Source: Actinomycetota bacterium (GTDB lineage: Bacteria > Actinomycetota > Acidimicrobiia > Acidimicrobiales > JAJPHD01). Taken from it: DNA of 64,000 nucleotides. Positions 32,312 through 40,332 of the stretch are shown piece by piece. Every line of letters starts with the position of its first letter. Positions within the stretch are counted from its first letter, which is position 1. Both the position numbers and the translations under genes were made by a program. The stretch lies in the NCBI GenBank assembly GCA_021325455.1, contig JAJPHD010000014.1, forward strand, positions 1 to 64,000, written 5' to 3'. Under the pieces are notes generated by a model. It was not told where the DNA came from, did no database searches, and saw only the letters and a list, made by a program, of their open reading frames with translations.

Positions 32312-32710
32312 TCAGCTGCGGCGGCGCAGCGGGTTGCGATCCAGGCAGGACACGCAGGCCCTGGCGGTGGGGAGGGCCTCCAGCCGCTCCCGGGGGATGG
32401 GCCGCCCGCATCGCTCGCAGACTCCGTAGGTGCCGGCGTCCACCCGGGCCAGGGCCTCCCTCACGTCCTGCAGGTGCCTGCGCGCCGAGGCCAGCAGAGC
32501 GACCACCCTCTCCCGGTCGTGGGAGCTGGTCGCCCCCTCGGCGTCCTCGTCGTCGAAGGTCACCTCGGTCTCGAGATCGGCACCCATGGCCTCGAGCTCG
32601 CCGGCCAGCTCGGCCACCCGGGCCTCGGCCTCCAGCTGCTCGCGCACGAGCAGGTCGGCAGCAGCGGGCGCCTCAGCCGCCTCGTCTGCCGGGTAAAGGG
32701 TCTGGGTCAT
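32312..32710 (-). CDS. DksA/TraR-type zinc-finger protein
   Basis: The 132-residue product has an acidic coiled-coil-like N-terminal half and a C-terminal four-cysteine zinc finger, CERCGRPIPRERLEAL then ARACVSC. DksA-like proteins bind the secondary channel of RNA polymerase; small actinobacterial members such as CarD-unrelated RbpA partners differ, so the exact role is open. The ATG at 32710 (MTQTLYPADEAA) is chosen over an upstream ATG at 32776 because GGAGG lies five bases before it. It converges on the HIT gene. Confidence 0.82.
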   Translation of the reverse strand: MTQTLYPADEAAEAPAAADLLVREQLEAEARVAELAGELEAMGADLETEVTFDDEDAEGATSSHDRERVVALLASARRHLQDVREALARVDAGTYGVCERCGRPIPRERLEALPTARACVSCLDRNPLRRRS

Positions 32711-32802
32711 CGAACCTCCGTCGTGTCTTCTCGGGACCGACATAACGCTGATCGTCCCGTATTGTTCCCGCCTCACTTCCCTATCCCATCGTCAGGGGCA
32801 GG

Positions 32803-32821
32803 GCCGGGGTTGAGCCCCGGC
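32803..32821 (-). terminator. hairpin downstream of the carbamoyltransferase gene
   Basis: gccgggg and ccccggc form a 7-bp stem with a TTGAG loop, 86-104 bases after the carbamoyltransferase stop. The 196-base gap 32711-32906 otherwise holds the dksA promoter region; no clear hexamers are seen there. Confidence 0.45.
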
Positions 32822-32906
32822 TGGCCCGTCCCTCCTGCAGCTGGCGCCGGGCCCGGCCCCAGGCTTCGCCCCACCTTCCCACCCTCCCATCGACCCTCTC
32901 CGTGCC

Positions 32907-34583
32907 TCAGCCCTGCTTCTCGGCCAGGAAGGGGCCAAGGAAGAGGGCCTGCATGTCGCTCGCGAGGTAGTCCGCCACGGCCTCGGCCGGGCGGTGGACG
33001 ATGGGCTCGCCCCGCAGGTTGAAGCTGGTGTTGAGGACCACCGGCACCCCGGTGCGCCGCTCGAAGCAGGCCAGCAGCCGGTAGAAGAGCGGGTCCAGGT
33101 CCTGCCTCACGCTCTGCACCCGCCCGGTGCCGTCCACATGGCAGACGGCCGGGATCCGCTCCCGTTGCTCGGGGCGCACGGGCAGGACCAGGAGCATGAA
33201 CGGGCTGTAGCGGTAGTCGCTGAACCAGGCCGGGCCGCGCTCGTGCATCACGGCAGGGGCGAAGGGGCGGAACCATTCCCGCCGCTTGACCCGGGCGTTC
33301 ACCACGTCCCTGGTGTCGGGCCGCCGTGGGTCGGCCAGTATCGAACGCGACCCGAGGGCTCTCGGCCCCACCTCGGCCCGTCCTTGGAACCAGCCGATGA
33401 CCTTCCCGTCGGCGAGAAGTCCGGAGGCGGCATCGGCGGGATCATCCACCCGCCTGAACTCGACCCCCGCCTGACGCAGGGCTCCGGCCAGTTGCTCCTC
33501 GCGGTATGAGACGCCCCACAAAGCGTGCTCCATGACCCAACTGCGGGGATGACCGAGGTGGTGGTGCCAGGCCCACAGGGCGGCGCCGAGGGCGTTGCCG
33601 GCGTCGGAGGAGGCGGGCTGGACGAATATGTCGGTGAACCCCGCCTCGGCGGCCAGCCTGGCGTTCATTACGGAGTTGAGGGCGACGCCGCCGGACAGGC
33701 ACAGGTTGGTGGTGGTGCTCATGGACCTGAGCACTCTCCCGACATGGAGGCCGGTCCGTTCCGTCAGGTCCTGGATGGCAAAGGCCAGGTCCTTGTCCCG
33801 CTCGGTCAGGGCCGACTCCGGCACCCGGGGCTGGCCGTAGCGGTCGAGGAACCGCTGCGACACCGGGATCTTGCCCTCCACCTGGTAGGCGAACCAGGAC
33901 AGGTCGACCCGGAACAGGCCTCCCGGCTCGGTCGTCACGAGCTGGTCCAGGTCCTTCACGAGGCGATCGGACCCATAGGGGGCAAGGCCCATCACCTTCC
34001 CCTCGTCGGCGTTGGGCCGGAAGCCCAGGAACCAGGTGAGGGCCGTGTACACCTCGCCCAGGCTGTCGGGGTTGCGCAGCTGGCGGAGGGTGCGCAGGCG
34101 GCTGCCCTCACCCAGGGAGAGGGTGGTGGAGAGGAAGTCTCCCCCCCGGTCCAAGGTGAGCACGGCTGCCCGGTCGAAGGGGCTGGCGAAGAAGGCAGCT
34201 GCGGCGTGGGCGTCGTGGTGGCCCACGTGCAGCATCCGGCCCCTGTACCCCCAGCGACGGCGGAAGGCCAGCTCCTTGGACACCAGGCGCCCATCGGTGT
34301 AGGTCTGGGCGGCCAGGCGCTTGACCGACCGGCGTCCAAGAGCGTCCAACGCCCCTCGCCCCCAGTCCAGCGCCGGCCGCTGGGCCACCGCCACCAGGTC
34401 CACCTCGGCCATGCCCAGGCCGGCGGCAGCCAGGCAGGACCCTATGGCCGAGTGGGGAAAGGCCTTGGTGTGGCGGTCCCGGTTGAACCGCTCCTCCTCG
34501 CCCAGGGCGACCAGCTGGCCGTCGACGAGGAGGGCGGCTGCCGTGTCGTGGCTGAAGCAGTTGATGCCGAGGATGGCGGTCAC
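32907..34583 (-). CDS. carbamoyltransferase (NodU/CmcH/TobZ family)
   Basis: Family members carbamoylate hydroxyl groups of sugars, nodulation factors or antibiotics from carbamoyl phosphate via carbamoyladenylate. The 558-residue protein has the Kae1-like N-terminal domain: ILGINCFSHDTAAALL at the start, VGHHDAHAAAAFFASPF (HHDAH at 122-126), TLDRGGDFLSTTLSLGEG and LCLSGGVALNSVMNARL. The C-terminal YrdC-like domain has GWFQGRAEVGPRALGSRSIL and VLNTSFNLRGEPIVHRP. No glycan or secondary-metabolite cluster surrounds it, so the acceptor is unknown. It shares strand with the TetR gene 12 bases upstream and may be co-transcribed with it. Confidence 0.9.
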   Translation of the reverse strand: MTAILGINCFSHDTAAALLVDGQLVALGEEERFNRDRHTKAFPHSAIGSCLAAAGLGMAEVDLVAVAQRPALDWGRGALDALGRRSVKRLAAQTYTDGRLVSKELAFRRRWGYRGRMLHVGHHDAHAAAAFFASPFDRAAVLTLDRGGDFLSTTLSLGEGSRLRTLRQLRNPDSLGEVYTALTWFLGFRPNADEGKVMGLAPYGSDRLVKDLDQLVTTEPGGLFRVDLSWFAYQVEGKIPVSQRFLDRYGQPRVPESALTERDKDLAFAIQDLTERTGLHVGRVLRSMSTTTNLCLSGGVALNSVMNARLAAEAGFTDIFVQPASSDAGNALGAALWAWHHHLGHPRSWVMEHALWGVSYREEQLAGALRQAGVEFRRVDDPADAASGLLADGKVIGWFQGRAEVGPRALGSRSILADPRRPDTRDVVNARVKRREWFRPFAPAVMHERGPAWFSDYRYSPFMLLVLPVRPEQRERIPAVCHVDGTGRVQSVRQDLDPLFYRLLACFERRTGVPVVLNTSFNLRGEPIVHRPAEAVADYLASDMQALFLGPFLAEKQG

Positions 34584-34595
34584 GAAGGGGTGACT

Positions 34596-35324
34596 CTAGG
34601 CGGGAGCGGGGGACCGGCGGGGTCCAGGAAGCCCCTCTCGCTCCTTGTCCCTGCCCCTGGTCCTGCCGGGCCCGTGTCGGCGGATGACGGCCTCGGCGAG
34701 GGCCCGGTCAGCTGCCACCAGGTGAACGGTCGAGCGGGCGGCCAGGGCCGCAACCTCCTCCACGGAGCCCTTGAGGACCCCAAGGGCATGGAAGCGGACC
34801 AGCTCGTTCACCAGGGCGCTCACCCCCCAGGCCAGCGCCGTGGCCGGCTCGCTCCGTCGGACCACGCCCCGGTGCTGGCCCTCGGTCAGGACCCTGGTGG
34901 TGTCGCGGGCGTGGACCTCCAACGTGGCCGGGCAGGGAGGCTGGGCACCACGGCGGGGTACGGAGTTGAGGGAGCCGTACAGGTGGTAGTGCTGAGCCAC
35001 GTAATGGACCGCCACCCGGGACCCCACGTAGATCTGCTCCAACGGGTCGTCCAACCCTTCGATGGCCTGCCCCTGGGCCCGGCGCAGCTGGAGCTGGACC
35101 TCCTTCACCGGCTCGGCCACCAGGGCCTCCTTGCTGGGGAAGTACCAGTAGAGGAGCCCTTTGGCCACGCCGGCCCGGGCCGCGATGTCGCTGACCCTTG
35201 CCCCGGCATAGCCCCGCTCGGCCAGGAGGTCGGCAGCATGGCGCAGCAGCTGGGCCCGCCTGTCCTCTCCCGGGGGGGCCTCGCGCCGGGACTCCCTGCT
35301 GGGGGCTGGTTCCGTTGCCACCAC
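34596..35324 (-). CDS. TetR-family regulator of the divergent MFS gene
   Basis: The protein of about 242 residues has an N-terminal TetR helix-turn-helix (LLAERGYAGARVSDIAARAG, then VAKGLLYWYFPSKEAL) and a helical effector domain. The C-terminal tail is basic (GRTRGRDKEREG). The GTG at 35324 is preferred because GGGAGG is eight bases upstream; a GTG at 35333 overlaps that site. It is divergent from an MFS transporter, and a 17-base palindrome lies over the transporter promoter, so it probably represses that gene. Confidence 0.87.
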   Translation of the reverse strand: MVATEPAPSRESRREAPPGEDRRAQLLRHAADLLAERGYAGARVSDIAARAGVAKGLLYWYFPSKEALVAEPVKEVQLQLRRAQGQAIEGLDDPLEQIYVGSRVAVHYVAQHYHLYGSLNSVPRRGAQPPCPATLEVHARDTTRVLTEGQHRGVVRRSEPATALAWGVSALVNELVRFHALGVLKGSVEEVAALAARSTVHLVAADRALAEAVIRRHGPGRTRGRDKEREGLPGPRRSPAPA

Positions 35325-35411
35325 TGTTGACACCTCCCGGCAGTGAGTGTGGCGGACCGGCCGGAGAAGGTCAACAACGAGCTCGGCATCCCCCCGGCGG
35401 TTGCCCGGCCA

Positions 35412-35441
35412 CTTGACCGCCGGTCAAGCAGGGGTTACGTT
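35412..35441 (+). promoter_or_regulatory. MFS promoter with overlapping TetR-type operator
   Basis: The palindrome cttgaccg-c-cggtcaag (35412-35428) is perfect. Its TTGACC (35413-35418) is a -35 element spaced exactly 17 bases from TACGTT (35436-35441). A repressor bound to the palindrome would block polymerase. Size and symmetry fit a TetR dimer. Confidence 0.75.
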
Positions 35442-35486
35442 GCCGGCAGGGCGCCTGCCCCGCACATGCCAGTGACGGAGGGGATC

Positions 35487-37235
35487 ATGGCCGAGTCCGC
35501 ACCGCTCCAAAGGCCCGAGGCCGAGTCTCACCGGGGCGTGCCGCCTTCAGGTGGAGGGAGGGCGGGCCGTCACCCCCTTTCGTGGATGTGGTCCCGCCAG
35601 CTCGATGAGTACCCCGGCCGGGCGAGCCGCTTCATCTATCTCGCCATCGTCGTGGTGGCCACGGTTGTCCTCTACTACGAGCTGTACGTGGGCGGGGGAG
35701 CGGCTCCGCTGATCCTGGCCCACTACCACATGTCGTTCAGCTTCTACGTCTACATCCTGGTGGTGAGCAACGCCGTGGGGGCGTTCTCCTCCATCGTCGC
35801 CGGCCTTGGCGATCGCTACGGGCGGACCAACCTCGTCGTGTACGGCCTTCTCGTGACCGGGCTCCTGACCCTGGTGGCCGTGCCCAACGCACCGAACCAG
35901 TGGGCCTATGCCGTGGAGGTGTCTGCCATCGGGTTCGTGGAGGGCATCATCCTGGTGGCCACCCCCGCCCTGGTGCGGGATTTCTCTCCTCAGCTGGGGC
36001 GGGCCTCGGCCATGGGCTTTTGGACCCTGGGCCCCGTGGTGGGCAGCCTCGTCGTGGCCGTGGTGGCCAACCAGACGCTTGGCTATTACCACGACTGGGA
36101 GAGCCAGTACGTGATATGCGGGATCGTGGGCCTGGTCATGTTCCTGGTGGCCTTCGTCGGGCTCCGGGAGCTGTCCCCAGCCCTCAGGGACCAGCTCATG
36201 GTCTCCCACCGGGACCTGGCTCTCGTCGAGGCCCGGGCCAAGGGCCTGGACATCGAGTCCATCCTGCGCCATCCCTGGCGCCAGATGCTTCATGCCGACG
36301 TCGTGGGCTCAGCCTTCGGGATCTCGGTGTTCCTGCTCATCTACTACGCGGCCGTGGGGTTCTTCACCATCTACCTGACGGCCAACTTCGGGTTCAGCAC
36401 GGCCCAGGCCAACGGCATCCTCACCTGGGACTGGGCCGTGGACGCTGGCGCCTTGATCGTGGTGGGCCTGCTCTCGGACTGGTCCCGGGTGCGAAAGCCC
36501 TTCATGGTGGCAGGGGCCTGCGGGACGCTGGCGATGATCCTGGTCCTCCTCTTCCAGACCGCCCACACCCGCACCACCGGCTACTACACCCTGGTCTGGG
36601 AGATCTCTCTCCTGGCCCTGTTTCTGGCCATGGCCTATGCCCCCTGGATGGCAGGCTTCACCGAAACCGTGGAGGCTCGCAACCCGGCCCTCATGGCTAC
36701 GGGGCTGGCCGTGTGGGGCTGGATCATCCGCATCGTCATCGCTGTCTCGTTCATCTTCCTGCCGCTCGCCGTGACCAGCGTCAGCCCGCTGGTCGACGAT
36801 GCCCCGGTGGCAGCCAAGGCCCAGGCCATGCTGAAGACGGATCCCAACCTGAAGGTGGTGCTGGCCCACCCCCGCCTGTTCGCCCAGCTCTCGAGGTACC
36901 CTCCTCACGCCATCCCCCCTTCCCTCCTCAAGAGGGCCGTCGCTGAGGTAGGCCTCCCCCGCCTCGAGGCGGTGGCCGCCGACACCAGGCTCAAGGGTGA
37001 GCTGGCCTACCTGAGGTCCCATGCCGCTGCGCTGGCCAGGGTCAAGCGGGCTGCTGCGGCGACACCGTCCCAGTGGCAGCTGTGGTTCGAGGTGTGCGCG
37101 GCGGGCGTGGTGGCCTTCATGGCGCTCATCTTCGTGATGGTGGGCCGGTGGAGCCCTTCCCGGGCCCGGGCGGACCAGGAGGCTCACGACCGCCGGGTGG
37201 GCGAGGAGCTGGCCCGGCTGCGGGCCGGCGGCTAG
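35487..37235 (+). CDS. MFS transporter with a large extracytoplasmic loop
   Basis: The 582-residue protein has about 12 membrane segments. The MFS loop between helices 2 and 3 is visible as GLGDRYGRTNLVVYG. The family fits MFS permeases that carry organic acids or drugs; the substrate is not evident. A long soluble insert (about residues 435-540, VDDAPVAAKAQAMLKTDPNL onward) lies before the last helix and is helical and charged. The ATG at 35487 has GGAGGGG upstream; earlier ATG and GTG codons lack this. The stop codon shares the bases CTAG with the convergent EF-G2 gene. Regulation by the adjacent TetR is likely. Confidence 0.85.
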   Translation: MAESAPLQRPEAESHRGVPPSGGGRAGRHPLSWMWSRQLDEYPGRASRFIYLAIVVVATVVLYYELYVGGGAAPLILAHYHMSFSFYVYILVVSNAVGAFSSIVAGLGDRYGRTNLVVYGLLVTGLLTLVAVPNAPNQWAYAVEVSAIGFVEGIILVATPALVRDFSPQLGRASAMGFWTLGPVVGSLVVAVVANQTLGYYHDWESQYVICGIVGLVMFLVAFVGLRELSPALRDQLMVSHRDLALVEARAKGLDIESILRHPWRQMLHADVVGSAFGISVFLLIYYAAVGFFTIYLTANFGFSTAQANGILTWDWAVDAGALIVVGLLSDWSRVRKPFMVAGACGTLAMILVLLFQTAHTRTTGYYTLVWEISLLALFLAMAYAPWMAGFTETVEARNPALMATGLAVWGWIIRIVIAVSFIFLPLAVTSVSPLVDDAPVAAKAQAMLKTDPNLKVVLAHPRLFAQLSRYPPHAIPPSLLKRAVAEVGLPRLEAVAADTRLKGELAYLRSHAAALARVKRAAAATPSQWQLWFEVCAAGVVAFMALIFVMVGRWSPSRARADQEAHDRRVGEELARLRAGG

Positions 37236-39313
37236 GGCTCCCGCTTGGGTAGCCGGGAGACCAGGTTGGGAGGCAGCACGTCGTAGTGGTCGTGGGCCAC
37301 CGAGAAGCTTCCCCGCCCGCCGGTGAGCGAGCGAAGGTCTATGGCGTAGCGGACGATCTCCGAGGTGGGCACCAGGGCCACGATCGTCTGCTGGCCGTCG
37401 GGTTCCACCTCGGTTCCCTGCACCCGCCCCCGGCGGGAGTTGAGGTCCCCCAGGACATCGCCCTGCAGCTCGGCAGGGATGGTGACGCGCAGCAGGGAGA
37501 TGGGCTCCAGCACGACGGGCTGGGCCTTGGCCAAGGCCTCCTTGAAGCCGAGGCTCCCGGCCATCTTGAAGCTCATCTCGGACGAGTCCACGCTGTGGTA
37601 CTTGCCGTCGTCGCAGACGACCTTGACGTCCACCACCGGGAAGCCGTGGGCCCCTCCTGAGGCCATGGCCTCGGCAACGCCCTTCTCGACCGCCGGGATG
37701 AACTGGCGGGGAATGGCGCCACCCACGATCTTGTCCTCGATCACGAAGCCCTCCCCGCGGGGGAGGGGCTCGATCCGCAGGTGGCACACCCCGAACTGCC
37801 CGTGCCCACCGGTCTGCTTCTTGTACTTGCCTTCGGCCTCCGCCGGCGTGGTGATGGTCTCCCGGTAGGGGACGAGGAGGTCCTCCACCTCGACATCCAC
37901 CCCGAACTTGCGGTGCAGGCGCTCACAGGCCACCGAGAGGTGGGTCTCCCCGTTGCCCGAGAGCACGGTCTGGTGGGTCTCGTCGTCCCGTCGCACCACG
38001 AGGGAAGGGTCCTCGTCCTGCAGCTTGTGGAGGGCCGTCATGAGCTTGTCCTCGTCCCCCTTGGACCGGGGCCGGATGGCGATGGACAGCACGGGCTCGG
38101 GACGGGGGGGAGGGGCCAGGACCACGGGCGTGCCCTTGGGTGCCAAGGTGTCACCGGTGGCCGTGTCCGAGAGCTTGGCCACGGCTACCAGGTCACCCGC
38201 AGGCGCGTCGGGAACGGGCTCCTGGTCCTTGCCGCGCAAGGTGAACAGGGCGTGCAGGCGCTCGTCCACCTTGGTGCGGGGGTTGGTGAGCACGGTGTCG
38301 GGCCGGATGGTCCCGGAGAGCACCTTGAGCAGCGAGACCTTGCCCACGTAAGGGTCGGCCAGGGTCCGGTACACCATGGCCAGGGGCTCGCCAGCGGGAT
38401 CGGGCCTCACCTCCATCTCCTTGTCCCCGGCCCGCACCCGGACCGGAGGGCGGTCGACGGGGGAGGGCCCGATCTCGCACAGGAAGGTGGCCAGCCGGTC
38501 CACGCCGATCCCTAGCGTGGCCGAGCCGCACACGACGGGGAAGACGGATGCCGATGCCACCCCGTGGGCCAAGGTGTCCTCCAGCTCCTTGGGGCTGGGT
38601 ACGTCCCCCTCCAGGTACCTCTCCATCAGCTCGTCGTCGGCCACCACGATGCCCTCCACCAGTGCCTCCCGGACCTGGTGCTCCTGGGCCTCCATGTCCT
38701 GCGGAATGGGTCCGCTCCTCGCCGGCCTCCCCCGCCCGGTTGCGCTGGGTGGCTCCTCGTAGAGGATGGCGGTGTCCGACAGCAGGTCGGCGATCCCCCG
38801 GAACTCGGACTCCTCGCCCACGGGCAGCTCCAGGGGGGCGATCCCCGACCCGAAGCGCTCCCGTAGCTGGTCCAGGGTGCGGGAGAAGCTGGCCCGCTCC
38901 CGGTCGCACTTGTTGACGAACACGATCCGGGGCAGGCCCAGGTCAGCGGCCATCTTCCAGTAGCGCTCCGCCTGCACCTCGACCCCGTCCACGGCGCTCA
39001 CCACCACCACGGCCAGGTCGACAACGGACAGGGCGGCAGCTACGTCACCGCCGAAGTCGGCGTAGCCAGGCGTGTCTATGACGTTCACCTTGTGCCCGTC
39101 CCACTCGAAGGGGGCCAATGCGAGCGAGAGCGACAGCCCCCGCTTGTGCTCCTCGGGCTCGAAATCCGTCGTGGTCGTCCCGTCCTCGACCCGGCCCATG
39201 CGGGTTATGGCCCCGGCTGCGTACAGGAGGGCCTCGGCCAGCGTGGTCTTGCCTGCCCCCCCATGGCCGATCAGGGCCACGTTGCGGATCCTCGCTGGCG
39301 GGAAGCTCTTCAC
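37232..39313 (-). CDS. elongation factor G-like protein EF-G2
   Basis: The 693-residue translational GTPase has G1 in LIGHGGAGKTTLAEAL, the switch region EEHKRGLSLSLAL, G3 in VIDTPGYADFGGDV and G4 in FVNKCD, then EF-G domains II-V (GGHGQFGVCHLRIEPLP). The GHGGAGKTT loop and separate location from the str operon mark it as the EF-G2 paralogue of actinobacteria, not the main EF-G. Its role is unclear in the family. The GTG at 39313 (KSFPPARIRNVAL) is chosen because AGGGAG lies at the right distance; GTG at 39337 is the longer option. Confidence 0.88.
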   Translation of the reverse strand: MKSFPPARIRNVALIGHGGAGKTTLAEALLYAAGAITRMGRVEDGTTTTDFEPEEHKRGLSLSLALAPFEWDGHKVNVIDTPGYADFGGDVAAALSVVDLAVVVVSAVDGVEVQAERYWKMAADLGLPRIVFVNKCDRERASFSRTLDQLRERFGSGIAPLELPVGEESEFRGIADLLSDTAILYEEPPSATGRGRPARSGPIPQDMEAQEHQVREALVEGIVVADDELMERYLEGDVPSPKELEDTLAHGVASASVFPVVCGSATLGIGVDRLATFLCEIGPSPVDRPPVRVRAGDKEMEVRPDPAGEPLAMVYRTLADPYVGKVSLLKVLSGTIRPDTVLTNPRTKVDERLHALFTLRGKDQEPVPDAPAGDLVAVAKLSDTATGDTLAPKGTPVVLAPPPRPEPVLSIAIRPRSKGDEDKLMTALHKLQDEDPSLVVRRDDETHQTVLSGNGETHLSVACERLHRKFGVDVEVEDLLVPYRETITTPAEAEGKYKKQTGGHGQFGVCHLRIEPLPRGEGFVIEDKIVGGAIPRQFIPAVEKGVAEAMASGGAHGFPVVDVKVVCDDGKYHSVDSSEMSFKMAGSLGFKEALAKAQPVVLEPISLLRVTIPAELQGDVLGDLNSRRGRVQGTEVEPDGQQTIVALVPTSEIVRYAIDLRSLTGGRGSFSVAHDHYDVLPPNLVSRLPKREP

Positions 39314-39331
39314 CGGCACCTCTCCCTGGTT

Positions 39332-39353
39332 GGTCACAGGTGACCGTGGTCAC
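39332..39353. promoter_or_regulatory. three alternating half-sites upstream of EF-G2
   Basis: GGTCAC-AG-GTGACC-GT-GGTCAC gives two overlapping perfect inverted repeats with 2-base centres. The element lies 19-40 bases before the EF-G2 start and downstream of its likely -10 box. It could bind a dimeric repressor cooperatively or fold in the leader RNA. Confidence 0.5.
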
Positions 39354-39372
39354 CACGGCTCGCGATAGGGGC

Positions 39373-39378
39373 AGCCTA
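39373..39378 (-). promoter_or_regulatory. possible -10 box of EF-G2
   Basis: Minus-strand TAGGCT, the commonest promoter hexamer in this window, about 60 bases upstream of the chosen start. Confidence 0.4.
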
Positions 39379-39393
39379 CTCAGGGTCGGGTGG

Positions 39394-39399
39394 TAGCGT
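39394..39399 (+). promoter_or_regulatory. probable leaderless -10 box for pgsA
   Basis: TAGCGT ends exactly six bases before the GTG at 39406, the same spacing as in front of thrC and the PLP gene at 51697. Confidence 0.5.
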
Positions 39400-39405
39400 G
39401 AAGGG

Positions 39406-40305
39406 GTGTTCGACGCCCGCTGGAGGGCTGCCGTGGAGCGGGGCACGGCCCCGGTGAGCGCGGTGCTGCGCCGGACGCGGGTGACCGCCAACCAGCTGAC
39501 CGGGCTGGGCCTGGCGCTCGCCGTCGTGGCCGCCGTCGTGATCGCCACCGGTCACCTGGTGGCAGGGGCGCTCCTGGTAGGCGTGTGCGGTCTTCCCGAC
39601 CTCCTCGACGGCCCTGTGGCCAAGGCCACCGACACGGTCTCGGTGCAAGGGGCGTTCTTCGACTCCGTGGCGGACCGGGTGACCGACTCGCTCCTCCTCG
39701 GGGGCGTGGCCTGGTACCTGTCCGGGCAGGGCCAGGGGCACCTGGCTGTGCTCCCCCTCGGCGTGCTGGCTGCCACCATGCTCGTGTCCTACGTGCGGGC
39801 CAAGGCCGAGTCCCTCGGGCTGTCGGCCAAGGGAGGCCTGATGGAGCGGGCCGAGCGCCTCATCGCCCTGGGCACAGGGCTCATCGTGCAGCCCTTCTTC
39901 CCCCTGCTCGTGCCCATGCTGTGGGCCATGCTGGGTCTCACCGTGGCCACCGCCGGACAGCGTTTCATACGGGTCTGGCGCCAGGCCCCGGCCGCCGCCC
40001 GGACCAGCCAGGACGCCCGCCAGGCCGGGGTCTGGCGCCCCGGCCGGGTGGAGTCGCGCTGGCGGGCGTGGAGGGAGGCCGCCGCAGCCCGCGCCGCCGC
40101 CTCTCGTGCTGGCAGCGCAGCCGGGGAGACCTGGCGCCCAGCATCCTGGTGGCCGGAGCGGCGCCCCGGTGCCGGGCGGGTGGAGTCCCGCTGGCGGGCC
40201 CGGCGCTCCGGCGACCCTGTCGAAAGGTGGTTGGCCCGCCGGCAGCGCCTGGGTGCCGGGGGACGCCCCCGCCCGCAGCGGGGTTCCCACGGCGAGAGCC
40301 CCTGA
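39406..40305 (+). CDS. pgsA: phosphatidylinositol phosphate synthase-like CDP-alcohol phosphatidyltransferase
   Basis: The membrane enzyme would join CDP-diacylglycerol and inositol phosphate, feeding PI and mannoside lipids. The CDP-alcohol transferase motif is present as DLLDGPVAKATDTVSVQGAF then FDSVADRVTD; the usual AR after DGxx is AK here. About six hydrophobic helices follow, ending near residue 190. The last 110 residues are an unusual Arg/Ala/Trp-rich tail in which GRVESRWRA occurs twice (near 207 and 250). The downstream acyltransferase supports the PIM assignment. The start has no ribosome site and a close TAGCGT. Confidence 0.82.
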   Translation: MFDARWRAAVERGTAPVSAVLRRTRVTANQLTGLGLALAVVAAVVIATGHLVAGALLVGVCGLPDLLDGPVAKATDTVSVQGAFFDSVADRVTDSLLLGGVAWYLSGQGQGHLAVLPLGVLAATMLVSYVRAKAESLGLSAKGGLMERAERLIALGTGLIVQPFFPLLVPMLWAMLGLTVATAGQRFIRVWRQAPAAARTSQDARQAGVWRPGRVESRWRAWREAAAARAAASRAGSAAGETWRPASWWPERRPGAGRVESRWRARRSGDPVERWLARRQRLGAGGRPRPQRGSHGESP

Positions 40306-40332
40306 CCCAGGGTCTCAGGCTCCGGGGTGGCC

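Noticed and set aside
35326-35331. TTGACA on the plus strand in the TetR/MFS gap as a -35 box
   Set aside because: No -10 at a suitable distance; the promoter with TTGACC and TACGTT further on is far better.
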